Assembly: GCA_002730365.1 (NCBI GenBank) | Contig: PBZZ01000011.1 | Coordinates: forward strand, 2,069 to 7,455 | Direction: 5' to 3' | Source of the DNA: Deltaproteobacteria bacterium | GTDB taxonomy: Bacteria; SAR324; NAC60-12 | Length of the DNA stretch: 5,387 bases | Notes under the pieces: generated by a model | Told to the model about the DNA's origin: nothing | Databases searched by the model: none | What the model saw: only the letters and a program-made list of their open reading frames with translations | Translations under genes and position numbers: made by a program | Shown: positions 1 to 3,391 of the stretch, in pieces | How positions within the stretch are numbered: position 1 is the stretch's first letter | How the letters are laid out: each line of letters starts with the position of its first letter

Positions 1-72
1 ATCAAAGTCACTTAGCATGTCTTCATAATCTAATCCGTCGTCTTCAAAGAATTGGTGTGCGACTTTTTTCAT
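1..72 (-). CDS. N-terminal 24 codons of an unrecognised phage gene (partial)
   Basis: An open minus-strand frame starts at the ATG at 70-72 and runs off the left end. The visible residues begin MKKVAHQFFEDDGLDYEDML and are strongly acidic after the first ten. I do not recognise the family. The start overlaps by ATGA the stop of a possible 17-codon frame (69-122), and a T4-type late promoter lies about 60 bp upstream. It is therefore probably expressed late, unlike the rest of the window. No strong Shine-Dalgarno is present; a CCTGG stretch about 10 nt upstream is not purine rich. The start is reasonable but the product is unknown. Confidence 0.6.
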   Translation of the reverse strand, partial: MKKVAHQFFEDDGLDYEDMLSDFD

Positions 73-122
73 GATTTTTTACCAGGAAAATTTTTTCGGT
101 TTTGGGGTTTTTGAAATTTCAT
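69..122 (-). CDS. Possible 17-aa leader ORF upstream of the late gene
   Basis: A frame of 17 codons (MKFQKPQNRKNFPGKKS) begins at the ATG at 120-122. It ends in a TGA overlapping the next ATG in the ATGA configuration. The late promoter ends only about 9 nt upstream of this ATG, so the leader would be almost absent. The peptide is basic, unlike most neighbours. It may be a coupling leader peptide or chance; the overlap is the only positive sign. Confidence 0.22.
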   Translation of the reverse strand: MKFQKPQNRKNFPGKKS

Positions 123-130
123 TTTCAATT

Positions 131-139
131 ATATTTATC
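131..139 (-). promoter_or_regulatory. T4-type late promoter (GATAAATA)
   Basis: On the minus strand this reads GATAAATAT. It matches the NATAAATA late promoter element recognised by the gp55-type sigma of T4-like phages, including the variants reported for cyanomyoviruses. It points toward the gene at 1-72. No other promoter in the window has this form, so it probably marks the border between a late module and the small-gene cassette region. The motif is short and could occur by chance in AT-rich DNA. Confidence 0.55.
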
Positions 140-160
140 TGTCGTTTGGATACTTTTGTA

Positions 161-249
161 GGTTAGGGAAGGGGTAGGAGTCCCATCGCTCGGCAACCCC
201 TTAAAAAACCCCCAACATTACAAACACTGTCAGGGGTAGGGGGTTAGGG
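161..249 (+). repeat. G-rich repeat pair (GGTTAGGG and GGGGTAGG, two copies each)
   Basis: GGTTAGGG occurs at 161-168 and 242-249, and GGGGTAGG at 171-178 and 233-240, so the two clusters are arranged in mirrored order about 60 bp apart. G runs on the plus strand could form two-layer quadruplexes. C runs between the clusters (197-200, 209-213) can pair with them as hairpins, for example 169-175 with 196-202. Confidence 0.6.
203..245 (-). terminator. Probable rho-independent terminator of the 478-1088 operon
   Basis: On the minus strand the arms AACCCCC (239-245) and GGGGGTT (207-213) form a 7-bp GC-rich stem, followed at once by a T6 run (203-208, sharing two bases with the stem). The loop is 25 nt, longer than usual. 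It lies about 230 nt beyond the last stop codon of the operon, giving a long 3' tail, or it may insulate the late gene from upstream read-through. Confidence 0.5.
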
Positions 250-477
250 TCAACGTCATGTTAAACTAGATGCTCAAGGCAATGTTATGTCTGACTGGAT
301 GACCCTTTGTTTTGTGTGGTTGGCAAGGGGATTGACCGATCCCCTCTAGCAAATTCCATGCTTATCAGAGTTACAGGTCTGTGCACTGTTGACTGGTCGG
401 GTCAAGATGTTAGGACTTACGTTACAACCACCACGTTCAATACACGGTCATTTAAGGTTCTTACTGCCTAGTTGTTT
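250..477. other. Non-coding intergenic stretch with inverted repeats
   Basis: Neither strand holds a convincing coding frame. There is a perfect 7-bp hairpin AGGGGAT/ATCCCCT (326-332 with 339-345, 6-nt loop) and an inverted repeat AGGGTCA (246-252) with TGACCCT (300-306); GGGTCA recurs at 398-403. No T run follows these hairpins and I cannot fit a tRNA cloverleaf. It could be the structured 3' tail of the minus-strand operon, an unrecognised small RNA, or a decayed gene. Confidence 0.4.
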
Positions 478-711
478 CTAGAATGGACAGTCTTCGGGGA
501 CTCGTCTCTCATACTCTGGTGGTTCGCCTTGCATCCATGCCATACGTTGTGCTTCTTGCCACTTAGTATGCTCTACCCGTTCCATGAGTTCGTCATGTAT
601 GCTACGGTCATCAGAGAACATGAAATGTTCGTTCATCTCATCAACTGTGAAACCGTGTTCATGTCGGTACTCTTCCCACACCGTGTCAAATATAAAAGTG
701 TTGTCTGGCAT
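478..711 (-). CDS. Unrecognised 77-aa acidic phage protein
   Basis: Third gene of the operon from promoter 1089-1121. It begins MPDNTFIFDTVWEEYRHEHG and is rich in Glu, Asp and aromatic residues. The C-terminal half has Trp/Gln/Met-rich helix-like sequence (TKWQEAQRMAWMQGEPPEYE), and it ends EDCPF. There is no signal peptide or membrane segment. The start is well placed: TAATG overlaps the previous stop by one base and AGAGGA lies about 3 nt upstream as a Shine-Dalgarno. Likely cytoplasmic. I do not recognise the family and assign no function. Confidence 0.75.
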   Translation of the reverse strand: MPDNTFIFDTVWEEYRHEHGFTVDEMNEHFMFSDDRSIHDELMERVEHTKWQEAQRMAWMQGEPPEYERRVPEDCPF

Positions 712-908
712 TAGTCCTCTGCTCCGTGAAATAGTGGTCTCATGTAGTTCTTAAACTCTTCGCACCTGTGTCTGGCAAGCACTTGCATTTCTTTCTCTGT
801 AATTACTATGTCGTAACCGTCTGCTCTCATCTCGTCGTAGCATGCCTGTGTAACACCCTTGTCGGTTAGGTCATACTTATGTAGTGAAACGTGTTTGAAA
901 AATGACAT
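711..908 (-). CDS. Unrecognised 65-aa phage protein
   Basis: Middle gene of the three-gene operon. The protein starts MSFFKHVSLHKYDLTDKGVT and contains ACYDEMRADG and a predicted helical EKEMQVLARHRCEEFKNYMR segment. It is mixed charge with several Cys and His but no recognisable metal-binding pattern. The start follows the preceding stop directly (TAAATG) and has the strong Shine-Dalgarno GGGAGG, encoded inside the last codons of the upstream gene. The stop overlaps the next start as TAATG, so the cistrons are translationally coupled. The CYDE segment also occurs in the upstream 59-aa protein; this is a weak similarity. Function unknown. Confidence 0.75.
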   Translation of the reverse strand: MSFFKHVSLHKYDLTDKGVTQACYDEMRADGYDIVITEKEMQVLARHRCEEFKNYMRPLFHGAED

Positions 909-1088
909 TTAAGCAACCTCCCTTAAAATGTCTTCCATTTTCCACTGTGCGGACTGTCTAAGCATTTCTTCGCCATACATTGGGAAGTCGCCTGTGTCCT
1001 TTGCTTCTGCTACTACTTCGTCATAGCATCTTGCTAATAGACCCGCTTGGGTTCTTGGATAATCGTTTGAATCTGTGTAAAAAAACAT
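909..1088 (-). CDS. Unrecognised 59-aa phage protein, first gene of operon
   Basis: Fifty-nine codons from the ATG at 1086-1088 to the TAA at 909-911. The protein begins MFFYTDSNDYPRTQAGLLAR, then CYDEVVAEAKDTGDF, and ends MEDILREVA. It looks mostly helical and acidic, with no membrane segment. The start is fixed by the promoter and leader at 1089-1121; there is no Shine-Dalgarno, as for the other first genes here. The last codons (…REVA-stop) encode GGGAGG, which serves as the ribosome site for the next gene. Family not recognised. Confidence 0.72.
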   Translation of the reverse strand: MFFYTDSNDYPRTQAGLLARCYDEVVAEAKDTGDFPMYGEEMLRQSAQWKMEDILREVA

Positions 1089-1121
1089 GTTTGTTAAATT
1101 TGTTTGTATATACTTATTATA
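1089..1121 (-). promoter_or_regulatory. Promoter of the 478-1088 operon: TATAAT plus AACAAA leader
   Basis: A perfect -10 TATAAT (1116-1121), a 7-bp gap, then TACAAACAAATTTAACAAAC directly before the ATG. The expected -35 position (about 1139-1144) reads CCACAA, far from TTGACA. The upstream dyad is centred at 1183.5, about 62 bp from the -10, roughly two helical turns further than in the other units. Confidence 0.7.
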
Positions 1122-1172
1122 GTCGGTAATAAGCAGAATTGTGGATTGTTACAGTGAATATTACGGGTCATT

Positions 1173-1194
1173 GTGACACTAATTCAACTGTCAC
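1173..1194. promoter_or_regulatory. Dyad 1: GTGACA-N10-TGTCAC
   Basis: A perfect 6-bp dyad with spacer CTAATTCAAC, overlapping the stop codon of the 1191-1331 gene. It belongs to the eight-copy family and lies upstream of the promoter at 1116-1121. Its spacer closely matches that of the copy at 4709-4730. As RNA it could also form a hairpin at the 3' end of the upstream transcript. Confidence 0.6.
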
Positions 1195-1331
1195 TTCATC
1201 ACTTCATCTACGAGGTTGTCGTAGGTTTGGACGTCCCAACCCTTTTGTTCTGGGACGTTCATTTCATAAGCGAACATTACCAAATCTTGTAATAGTTCAA
1301 GTTGCCCGTCGGTCACGCTTATTGTTCTCAT
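1191..1331 (-). CDS. Unrecognised 46-aa phage protein
   Basis: Forty-six codons from the ATG at 1329-1331, which overlaps the preceding stop as ATGA. A Shine-Dalgarno GAGGAG lies about 9 nt upstream, inside the previous gene. The protein starts MRTISVTDGQLELLQDLVMF and continues with a GWDVQTYDNLVDEV C-terminal part. The compact alternation of helix-like segments is typical of tiny phage early proteins. The family is not recognised. It is the second gene of a two-gene unit and its stop overlaps dyad 1. Confidence 0.65.
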   Translation of the reverse strand: MRTISVTDGQLELLQDLVMFAYEMNVPEQKGWDVQTYDNLVDEVMK

Positions 1332-1480
1332 TGTGCCATCTCCTCAAAGATTTGCTTTGCTCTGATCTCTGCAACCTCTTGTGCTGCGATCTTTGTTATA
1401 TCATGTCCTGCTTCTTTCAGTTCATAGAGTAGACCTTCATAGATGTCTAGTAATAGATCTTCGTGATGTGCTGTTGACAT
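1328..1480 (-). CDS. Unrecognised 50-aa helical phage protein
   Basis: Fifty codons from the ATG at 1478-1480. The sequence (start MSTAHHEDLLLDIYEGLLYE, then AGHDITKIAAQEVAEIRAKQ) has heptad-like hydrophobic spacing and probably forms one or two helices. It is acidic overall and has no membrane segment. The start is set by the AACAAA-type leader at 1481-1500. The 3' end encodes GAGGAG, the ribosome site of the next gene, and the stop overlaps that gene's start by ATGA. Function unknown. Confidence 0.68.
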   Translation of the reverse strand: MSTAHHEDLLLDIYEGLLYELKEAGHDITKIAAQEVAEIRAKQIFEEMAQ

Positions 1481-1514
1481 AGTTTTCAAATTTGTTTGTA
1501 TAATATTAAGTATA
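1481..1514 (-). promoter_or_regulatory. Promoter of the 1191-1480 unit
   Basis: A -10 TATACT (1509-1514), an 8-bp gap, then TACAAACAAATTTG and the ATG. No -35 match; that position is occupied by the inverted repeat at 1516-1538. Dyad 2 is centred about 41.5 bp upstream of the -10. Confidence 0.62.
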
Positions 1515-1515
1515 G

Positions 1516-1554
1516 TCCCTATTTTGACAGAATAGGGAAACTGTGTGACAGTTT
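1516..1554 (-). terminator. Two adjacent small hairpins at the end of the DUF7249-like gene
   Basis: TCCCTATT (1516-1523) pairs with AATAGGGA (1531-1538) over a 7-nt loop, and AAACTG (1538-1543) pairs with CAGTTT (1549-1554) over a 5-nt loop. They follow the stop at 1553-1555 on the minus strand. No T run follows, so termination would be weak. The first hairpin fills the gap between dyad 2 and the next -10, where a -35 would be. Confidence 0.35.
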
Positions 1555-1566
1555 ATAAATCGTCCA
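1545..1566. promoter_or_regulatory. Dyad 2: GTGACA half-site with decayed distal half
   Basis: The promoter-proximal half GTGACA (1545-1550) is intact. After a 10-nt spacer the distal half reads CGTCCA, poorly matched; it lies within the last codons of the 1553-1801 gene. Position relative to the next -10 matches the rest of the family. Confidence 0.4.
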
Positions 1567-1801
1567 TCATTTCCTGCATCTCTTCAAAGTCTGCTTCTGC
1601 CCAGTCTGCTCCGTCTGGTGTTTTGTTCATACCCATTGCTTGCAGACTTTGAATAAACTCTCCGTAGGATCTGGAAAATCTTGCTTCATTGTAAAGACCT
1701 TCGTCCCCACCTATCCACAAAGCACAATTCCATGTTGTCCAGTCTGCCCATCCGTTATACTCTGTTCTTGGTGTGTCTGTGAGATTGATTGCTGTTTGCA
1801 T
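1553..1801 (-). CDS. DUF7249-like small phage protein (82 aa)
   Basis: The protein contains YNGWADWTTWNCALWIGGDE (residues 15-34) followed by GLYNEA. This matches a signature I recall from the phage DUF7249 family (YNGW..YETWNVALWI.NDEGLY). The rest is an acidic, Met/Glu-rich tail ending EMQEMMDDL. The domain has no known biochemical role; it is common in tailed phages, including marine ones, and is presumably cytoplasmic. Monocistronic unit: start at the ATG at 1799-1801 just after an AACAAACAAACAAA leader, no Shine-Dalgarno. The family is assigned from memory of the motif; the gene itself is secure. Confidence 0.82.
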   Translation of the reverse strand: MQTAINLTDTPRTEYNGWADWTTWNCALWIGGDEGLYNEARFSRSYGEFIQSLQAMGMNKTPDGADWAEADFEEMQEMMDDL

Positions 1802-1831
1802 GATTTGTTTGTTTGTTATGATTATATTATA
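1802..1831 (-). promoter_or_regulatory. Promoter of the DUF7249-like gene
   Basis: TATAAT (1826-1831), a 7-bp gap, then TAACAAACAAACAAATC and the ATG; this leader has an extra CAAA unit. Dyad 3 is centred 42.5 bp upstream of the -10. The position 17 bp upstream of the -10 reads TTTCAT, a poor -35. Confidence 0.7.
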
Positions 1832-1862
1832 ATCCCTGATGTGGGAAAATGAAATAGGAAAT

Positions 1863-1884
1863 GTGCCAGTAATAATATTGGCAC
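1863..1884. promoter_or_regulatory. Dyad 3: GTGCCA-N10-TGGCAC (perfect)
   Basis: A perfect palindrome, extended to TGTGCCA/TGGCACA at 1862-1885. The spacer GTAATAATAT is the reverse complement of the spacer at 3972-3981 apart from one base. It lies 26 nt beyond the stop of the 1911-2078 gene and upstream of the promoter at 1826-1831. As RNA on the minus strand it would form a 7-bp stem followed by TTTCC, a weak terminator at best. Confidence 0.65.
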
Positions 1885-1910
1885 AAGGCGGCTGACTTCA
1901 GTGTACATTT

Positions 1911-2078
1911 TTAATGTCTGTCTGAGATGTACCAGACTCCGTACTTGTTGATTTCCTGCGGTTCAAAGTTTCTCTTTGACATCTCTGTCAATGCTGCCTT
2001 GACTGCTGGATCCTGCATTGCTGAATCGTTGACTAATACTCTTCCGTTGTAGATTGGTGTTAAGTCTCTGTTGAACAT
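1911..2078 (-). CDS. Unrecognised 55-aa phage protein
   Basis: Fifty-five codons from the ATG at 2076-2078. It begins MFNRDLTPIYNGRVLVNDSA, continues through a helical DPAVKAALTEMSKRNF stretch, and ends NKYGVWYISDRH. Near-neutral charge, no membrane segment. It is the only gene of its unit, with a perfect TATAAT and a TAACAAACAAATTTTTAAAT-type leader deciding the start. I do not recognise the family. Confidence 0.72.
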   Translation of the reverse strand: MFNRDLTPIYNGRVLVNDSAMQDPAVKAALTEMSKRNFEPQEINKYGVWYISDRH

Positions 2079-2115
2079 GTTGATTTAAAAATTTGTTTGT
2101 TATACACATATTATA
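2079..2115 (-). promoter_or_regulatory. Promoter of the 55-aa gene
   Basis: TATAAT (2110-2115), 7 bp, then TAACAAACAAATTTTTAAAT and the ATG. Dyad 4 is centred 43.5 bp upstream of the -10. A partial -35 TTGCGT exists with an 18-bp spacer. CCTATAGG (2118-2125) is a perfect 8-bp palindrome beside the -10. Confidence 0.72.
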
Positions 2116-2118
2116 ACC

Positions 2119-2214
2119 CTATAGGAATTGAATACGCAACCAACGTAGTGCCAGTTCGTGAAGTGTCACATGTGCTTTAAGTCTTGCGTGATAAGGAAAA
2201 TTTCTGGCTGTCAT
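2119..2214 (-). CDS. Possible 31-aa ORF overlapping the end of the HicA-like gene
   Basis: A 31-codon frame starts at the ATG at 2212-2214, overlapping the HicA-like stop as ATGA, and ends TAG at 2119-2121 just before the next -10. The peptide starts MTARNFPYHARLKAHVTLHE and ends ALRWLRIQFL; it is basic, unlike most neighbours. The frame runs through dyad 4, so its sequence is largely set by a regulatory element. The ATGA junction is the main argument for it; chance is equally plausible. Confidence 0.22.
   Translation of the reverse strand: MTARNFPYHARLKAHVTLHELALRWLRIQFL
2148..2169. promoter_or_regulatory. Dyad 4: GTGCCA-N10-TGTCAC
   Basis: Half-sites match at five of six positions; spacer GTTCGTGAAG. 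It lies between the HicA-like stop (2211) and the promoter at 2110-2115, 43.5 bp centre to -10 edge. Confidence 0.55.
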
Positions 2215-2384
2215 GAAATTGGTGCTGTGATTTGTTTACTAATGTTATGTCCCACGAATCCACGGGATGCCTTGGGAATGGTTAGGATCTTAGATCCTCT
2301 ATGGTAGATGTAATGCTTGGTGCCGATGCGGGTGAAGGACCACCCGTATTTCTTAGCAAGTTTTCTGAGTTGTTTGGTTGTCAT
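2211..2384 (-). CDS. hicA-like: HicA-like protein (57 aa), possible RNA-binding or mRNA interferase toxin
   Basis: Starting at the ATG at 2382-2384, the protein reads MTTKQLRKLAKKYGWSFTRI, then GTKHYIYHRGSKILTIPKAS. This is the HicA pattern: an N-terminal helix for which GW.. marks the end, then G(S/T).H.IY with His24 at the position of the catalytic histidine, then a strand ending in (T/V)(I/V)P. HicA proteins have a double-stranded-RNA-binding-like fold and cleave mRNA in type II toxin-antitoxin pairs. Length is typical. No HicB-like gene follows; instead the start overlaps the DUF3574-like gene by ATGA. A TTG start nine bases upstream is possible but less likely. The fold assignment is fairly firm; toxicity is not shown. 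Confidence 0.78.
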   Translation of the reverse strand: MTTKQLRKLAKKYGWSFTRIGTKHYIYHRGSKILTIPKASRGFVGHNISKQITAPIS

Positions 2385-2689
2385 GTCACCCAACTCGTAT
2401 TTGTTTCTACTTCAGAAACCAACACTGATTCCTGCCTAAATGCCTTACGATATCTATCCCCAACATGTCTAAGTAATACCGCTGTTGCTGTTGCTTCAAT
2501 GTCTTCTACTTCAATGTAGAATATTTTTGTTTTCTCATACTCACCCTTCCATAGTCCCTCACCATCTATAAAGGTGCCGTACTCAAAGTGTGGCATGATT
2601 TCATTTCTAATGAATTCATTCATCATGTAGTCACTGACTCTTCCACCGTCTGGAATGTTCCTGCCCATGATTAGTTCAACTCGTTTCAT
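2381..2689 (-). CDS. DUF3574-like protein (102 aa)
   Basis: The ATG at 2687-2689 is chosen because an AACAAACATT leader directly precedes it; an in-frame extension to 2737 would run into the promoter and upstream terminator. Visible motifs: ELIMGRNIPDGGRVSD (5-20), MPHFEYGTFIDGEGLWKG (32-49), EKTKIFYIEVED (52-63) and YRKAFRQESVLVSE (80-93). These correspond to the order I recall for DUF3574 (FG..PDGG.V, TPRFPDG, G.W.G, E.SK, YK.RF.QESVL). DUF3574 members from bacteria often carry a lipoprotein signal; this one does not, so it is probably cytoplasmic. Activity unknown. The stop overlaps the HicA-like start by four bases, implying coupled synthesis and possibly a partner role. Confidence 0.78.
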   Translation of the reverse strand: MKRVELIMGRNIPDGGRVSDYMMNEFIRNEIMPHFEYGTFIDGEGLWKGEYEKTKIFYIEVEDIEATATAVLLRHVGDRYRKAFRQESVLVSEVETNTSWVT

Positions 2690-2718
2690 AATGTTTGTTG
2701 CTGATAATAATAATAATA
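2690..2718 (-). promoter_or_regulatory. Promoter of the DUF3574-hicA unit, within an ATA repeat
   Basis: The leader CAACAAACATT is preceded by TATTATTATTATTAT, so several overlapping TATTAT -10 candidates exist at 2704-2718. The one at 2713-2718 gives the standard 42.5-bp spacing to dyad 5; the one at 2707-2712 gives the standard distance to the leader. The triplet tract (five ATA units on the plus strand) could vary in length by slippage. Confidence 0.55.
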
Positions 2719-2719
2719 C

Positions 2720-2746
2720 ACCCGCTGCTAAATGCATGCAACGGGT
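2720..2746 (-). terminator. Terminator of the 2761-3306 operon
   Basis: On the minus strand ACCCGTTGC pairs with GCAGCGGGT over a 9-nt loop. The single non-Watson-Crick position is G-T as minus-strand RNA but C-A on the plus strand, so the hairpin fits transcription from the minus strand. A T-rich (TAT repeat) tail follows. It lies between dyad 5 and the next -10. Confidence 0.6.
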
Positions 2747-2749
2747 TTT

Positions 2750-2771
2750 GTGCCAGTTTGTTAACTGTCTA
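2750..2771. promoter_or_regulatory. Dyad 5: GTGCCA half-site, imperfect distal half
   Basis: GTGCCA, spacer GTTTGTTAAC, then TGTCTA. The distal half overlaps the last codons of the 2761-2937 gene. The spacer contains CAGTT…AACTG pairing with the flanks and is nearly identical to that of dyad 6. Confidence 0.45.
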
Positions 2772-2937
2772 ATCCATTAGTCCATACGTGTGCTTTGAAC
2801 TTTTTGACTGCTTTGTCCAGCTGTCTTATGTCACCGTCACATATGCGGGGTTCGTCCTCTTCACCAACAAAATAAAATGCCTTGGTGATGTCATTAATAA
2901 GGTTTGACAGTGCCTGTTCGTTTGGTGTGTAATCCAT
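2761..2937 (-). CDS. Unrecognised 58-aa phage protein
   Basis: The ATG at 2935-2937 is preferred over an upstream in-frame GTG at 2973, because it lies one base after the previous stop (TAA-A-ATG), which suits translational coupling; no strong Shine-Dalgarno is seen. The protein starts MDYTPNEQALSNLINDITKA and contains an acidic loop GEEDEPRICDGD followed by a Lys-rich helix (DKAVKKFKAHVW). Probably a small helical cytoplasmic protein. Family not recognised. Third gene of its operon; its stop overlaps dyad 5. Confidence 0.68.
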   Translation of the reverse strand: MDYTPNEQALSNLINDITKAFYFVGEEDEPRICDGDIRQLDKAVKKFKAHVWTNGLDS

Positions 2938-2938
2938 T

Positions 2939-3157
2939 TTAAAACTCGTAATAATAAGGGTGTTCAGTTCCACAGGGTTCGGGGTCGCATACAGTGTCAG
3001 CGTCCACGTTCTGTTTTAAATTCTCATCAAATGCTCGGATGGATAATTCTGAATTGTCGCAATCCCATCCCTTGCGTTCTAGTGCTTCAGCACAAATGTC
3101 CCACACCTGATGTAGTTCCTCATCGGATAAAAATCCGATTACGTCAAAGTATGCCAT
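2939..3157 (-). CDS. Unrecognised 72-aa acidic phage protein
   Basis: The start at 3155-3157 overlaps the previous stop as TAATG and has a strong AAGGAGG Shine-Dalgarno. It starts MAYFDVIGFLSDEELHQVWD, so residues 10-30 probably form a helix of the DEEL type. The C-terminal part has three Cys (two in CDPEPC, one in DCDN) and ends EHPYYYEF. The cysteines do not form a recognisable zinc knuckle. Function unknown. Middle gene of three. Confidence 0.75.
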   Translation of the reverse strand: MAYFDVIGFLSDEELHQVWDICAEALERKGWDCDNSELSIRAFDENLKQNVDADTVCDPEPCGTEHPYYYEF

Positions 3158-3306
3158 TATGCAACCTCCTTGATGATGTCGCCTAATGGATTAAGTACTC
3201 TAGCAAATCCATAAACATATGCCATAGAGTCGCAGATGTCTAGTGCCTTTCTTTCGTCTTCAGTAGTCTGTTGTACTGTAGCGGGGAAAGTTTCAATAGT
3301 GAACAT
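3157..3306 (-). CDS. Unrecognised 49-aa phage protein, first gene of operon
   Basis: Forty-nine codons from the ATG at 3304-3306 to TAA at 3157-3159. The protein begins MFTIETFPATVQQTTEDERK and ends NPLGDIIKEVA. Its C-terminus (…IIKEVA-stop) resembles that of the 59-aa protein at 909-1088 (…ILREVA-stop), and in both the codons for Glu-Val-Ala form the Shine-Dalgarno of the next gene. The start follows a TAACAAACAAAGG-type leader. Family not recognised. Confidence 0.68.
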   Translation of the reverse strand: MFTIETFPATVQQTTEDERKALDICDSMAYVYGFARVLNPLGDIIKEVA

Positions 3307-3339
3307 AAAAACCTTTGTTTGTTATACTTCATTATTACA
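3307..3339 (-). promoter_or_regulatory. Promoter of the 2761-3306 operon
   Basis: The leader TAACAAACAAAGGTTTTT is preceded, after 7 bp, by TAATAA (3332-3337), or by TGTAAT two bases further up. This is the weakest -10 of the set. It lies directly downstream of the terminator T run. Dyad 6 is centred about 40 bp upstream. Confidence 0.52.
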
Positions 3340-3340
3340 T

Positions 3341-3366
3341 AAAAAAGACCCCTGTGAAGGGGTTTT
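3341..3366 (-). terminator. Rho-independent terminator of the Api92-like gene
   Basis: On the minus strand ACCCCT (3358-3363) pairs with AGGGGT (3348-3353) over a 4-nt loop, followed by C and T6. The plus strand also ends in T4, so it may act in both directions. It fills the gap between dyad 6 and the next -10. Confidence 0.82.
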
Positions 3367-3388
3367 GTACCAGTTTGTCAACTGTCAC
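3367..3388. promoter_or_regulatory. Dyad 6: GTACCA-N10-TGTCAC
   Basis: One mismatch in the proximal half (GTACCA); spacer GTTTGTCAAC, differing from that of dyad 5 by one base. It starts 3 nt after the Api92-like stop codon and precedes the terminator and the promoter at 3332-3337. Confidence 0.5.
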
Positions 3389-3391
3389 ACC

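Noticed and set aside
320..350. Possible tRNA T-arm at the GGGGAT/ATCCCC hairpin
   Set aside because: The loop lacks the TTCRA pattern and no acceptor, D or anticodon arm can be fitted on either strand.
472..714. Plus-strand open frame of 80 codons
   Set aside because: It is the complement of the coupled minus-strand gene 478-711, has no ribosome site, and its Cys/His/Phe-rich product is typical of an antisense shadow.
1139..1432. Plus-strand open frame of 97 codons
   Set aside because: It lies over the two coupled minus-strand genes 1191-1480, which have a promoter, leader and ATGA junction; the plus frame has none of these.
1640..1852. Plus-strand open frame of 70 codons
   Set aside because: It is antisense to the DUF7249-like gene and its promoter; no start signal.
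2301..2519. Plus-strand open frame of 72 codons
   Set aside because: It crosses the HicA-like and DUF3574-like genes, both supported by family motifs.
2381..2689. HicB antitoxin identity for the gene beside the HicA-like gene
   Set aside because: It lacks the HicB partial RNase H-like pattern and a DNA-binding tail; the motifs match DUF3574 instead.
2690..2737. N-terminal extension of the DUF3574-like protein to 2737
   Set aside because: It would place coding sequence across the upstream terminator and the promoter; the leader and family motif spacing favour 2689.
2938..2973. GTG start for the 58-aa gene
   Set aside because: It would overlap the previous gene by 35 bases with no ribosome site; the ATG one base after the stop fits the coupling seen elsewhere.
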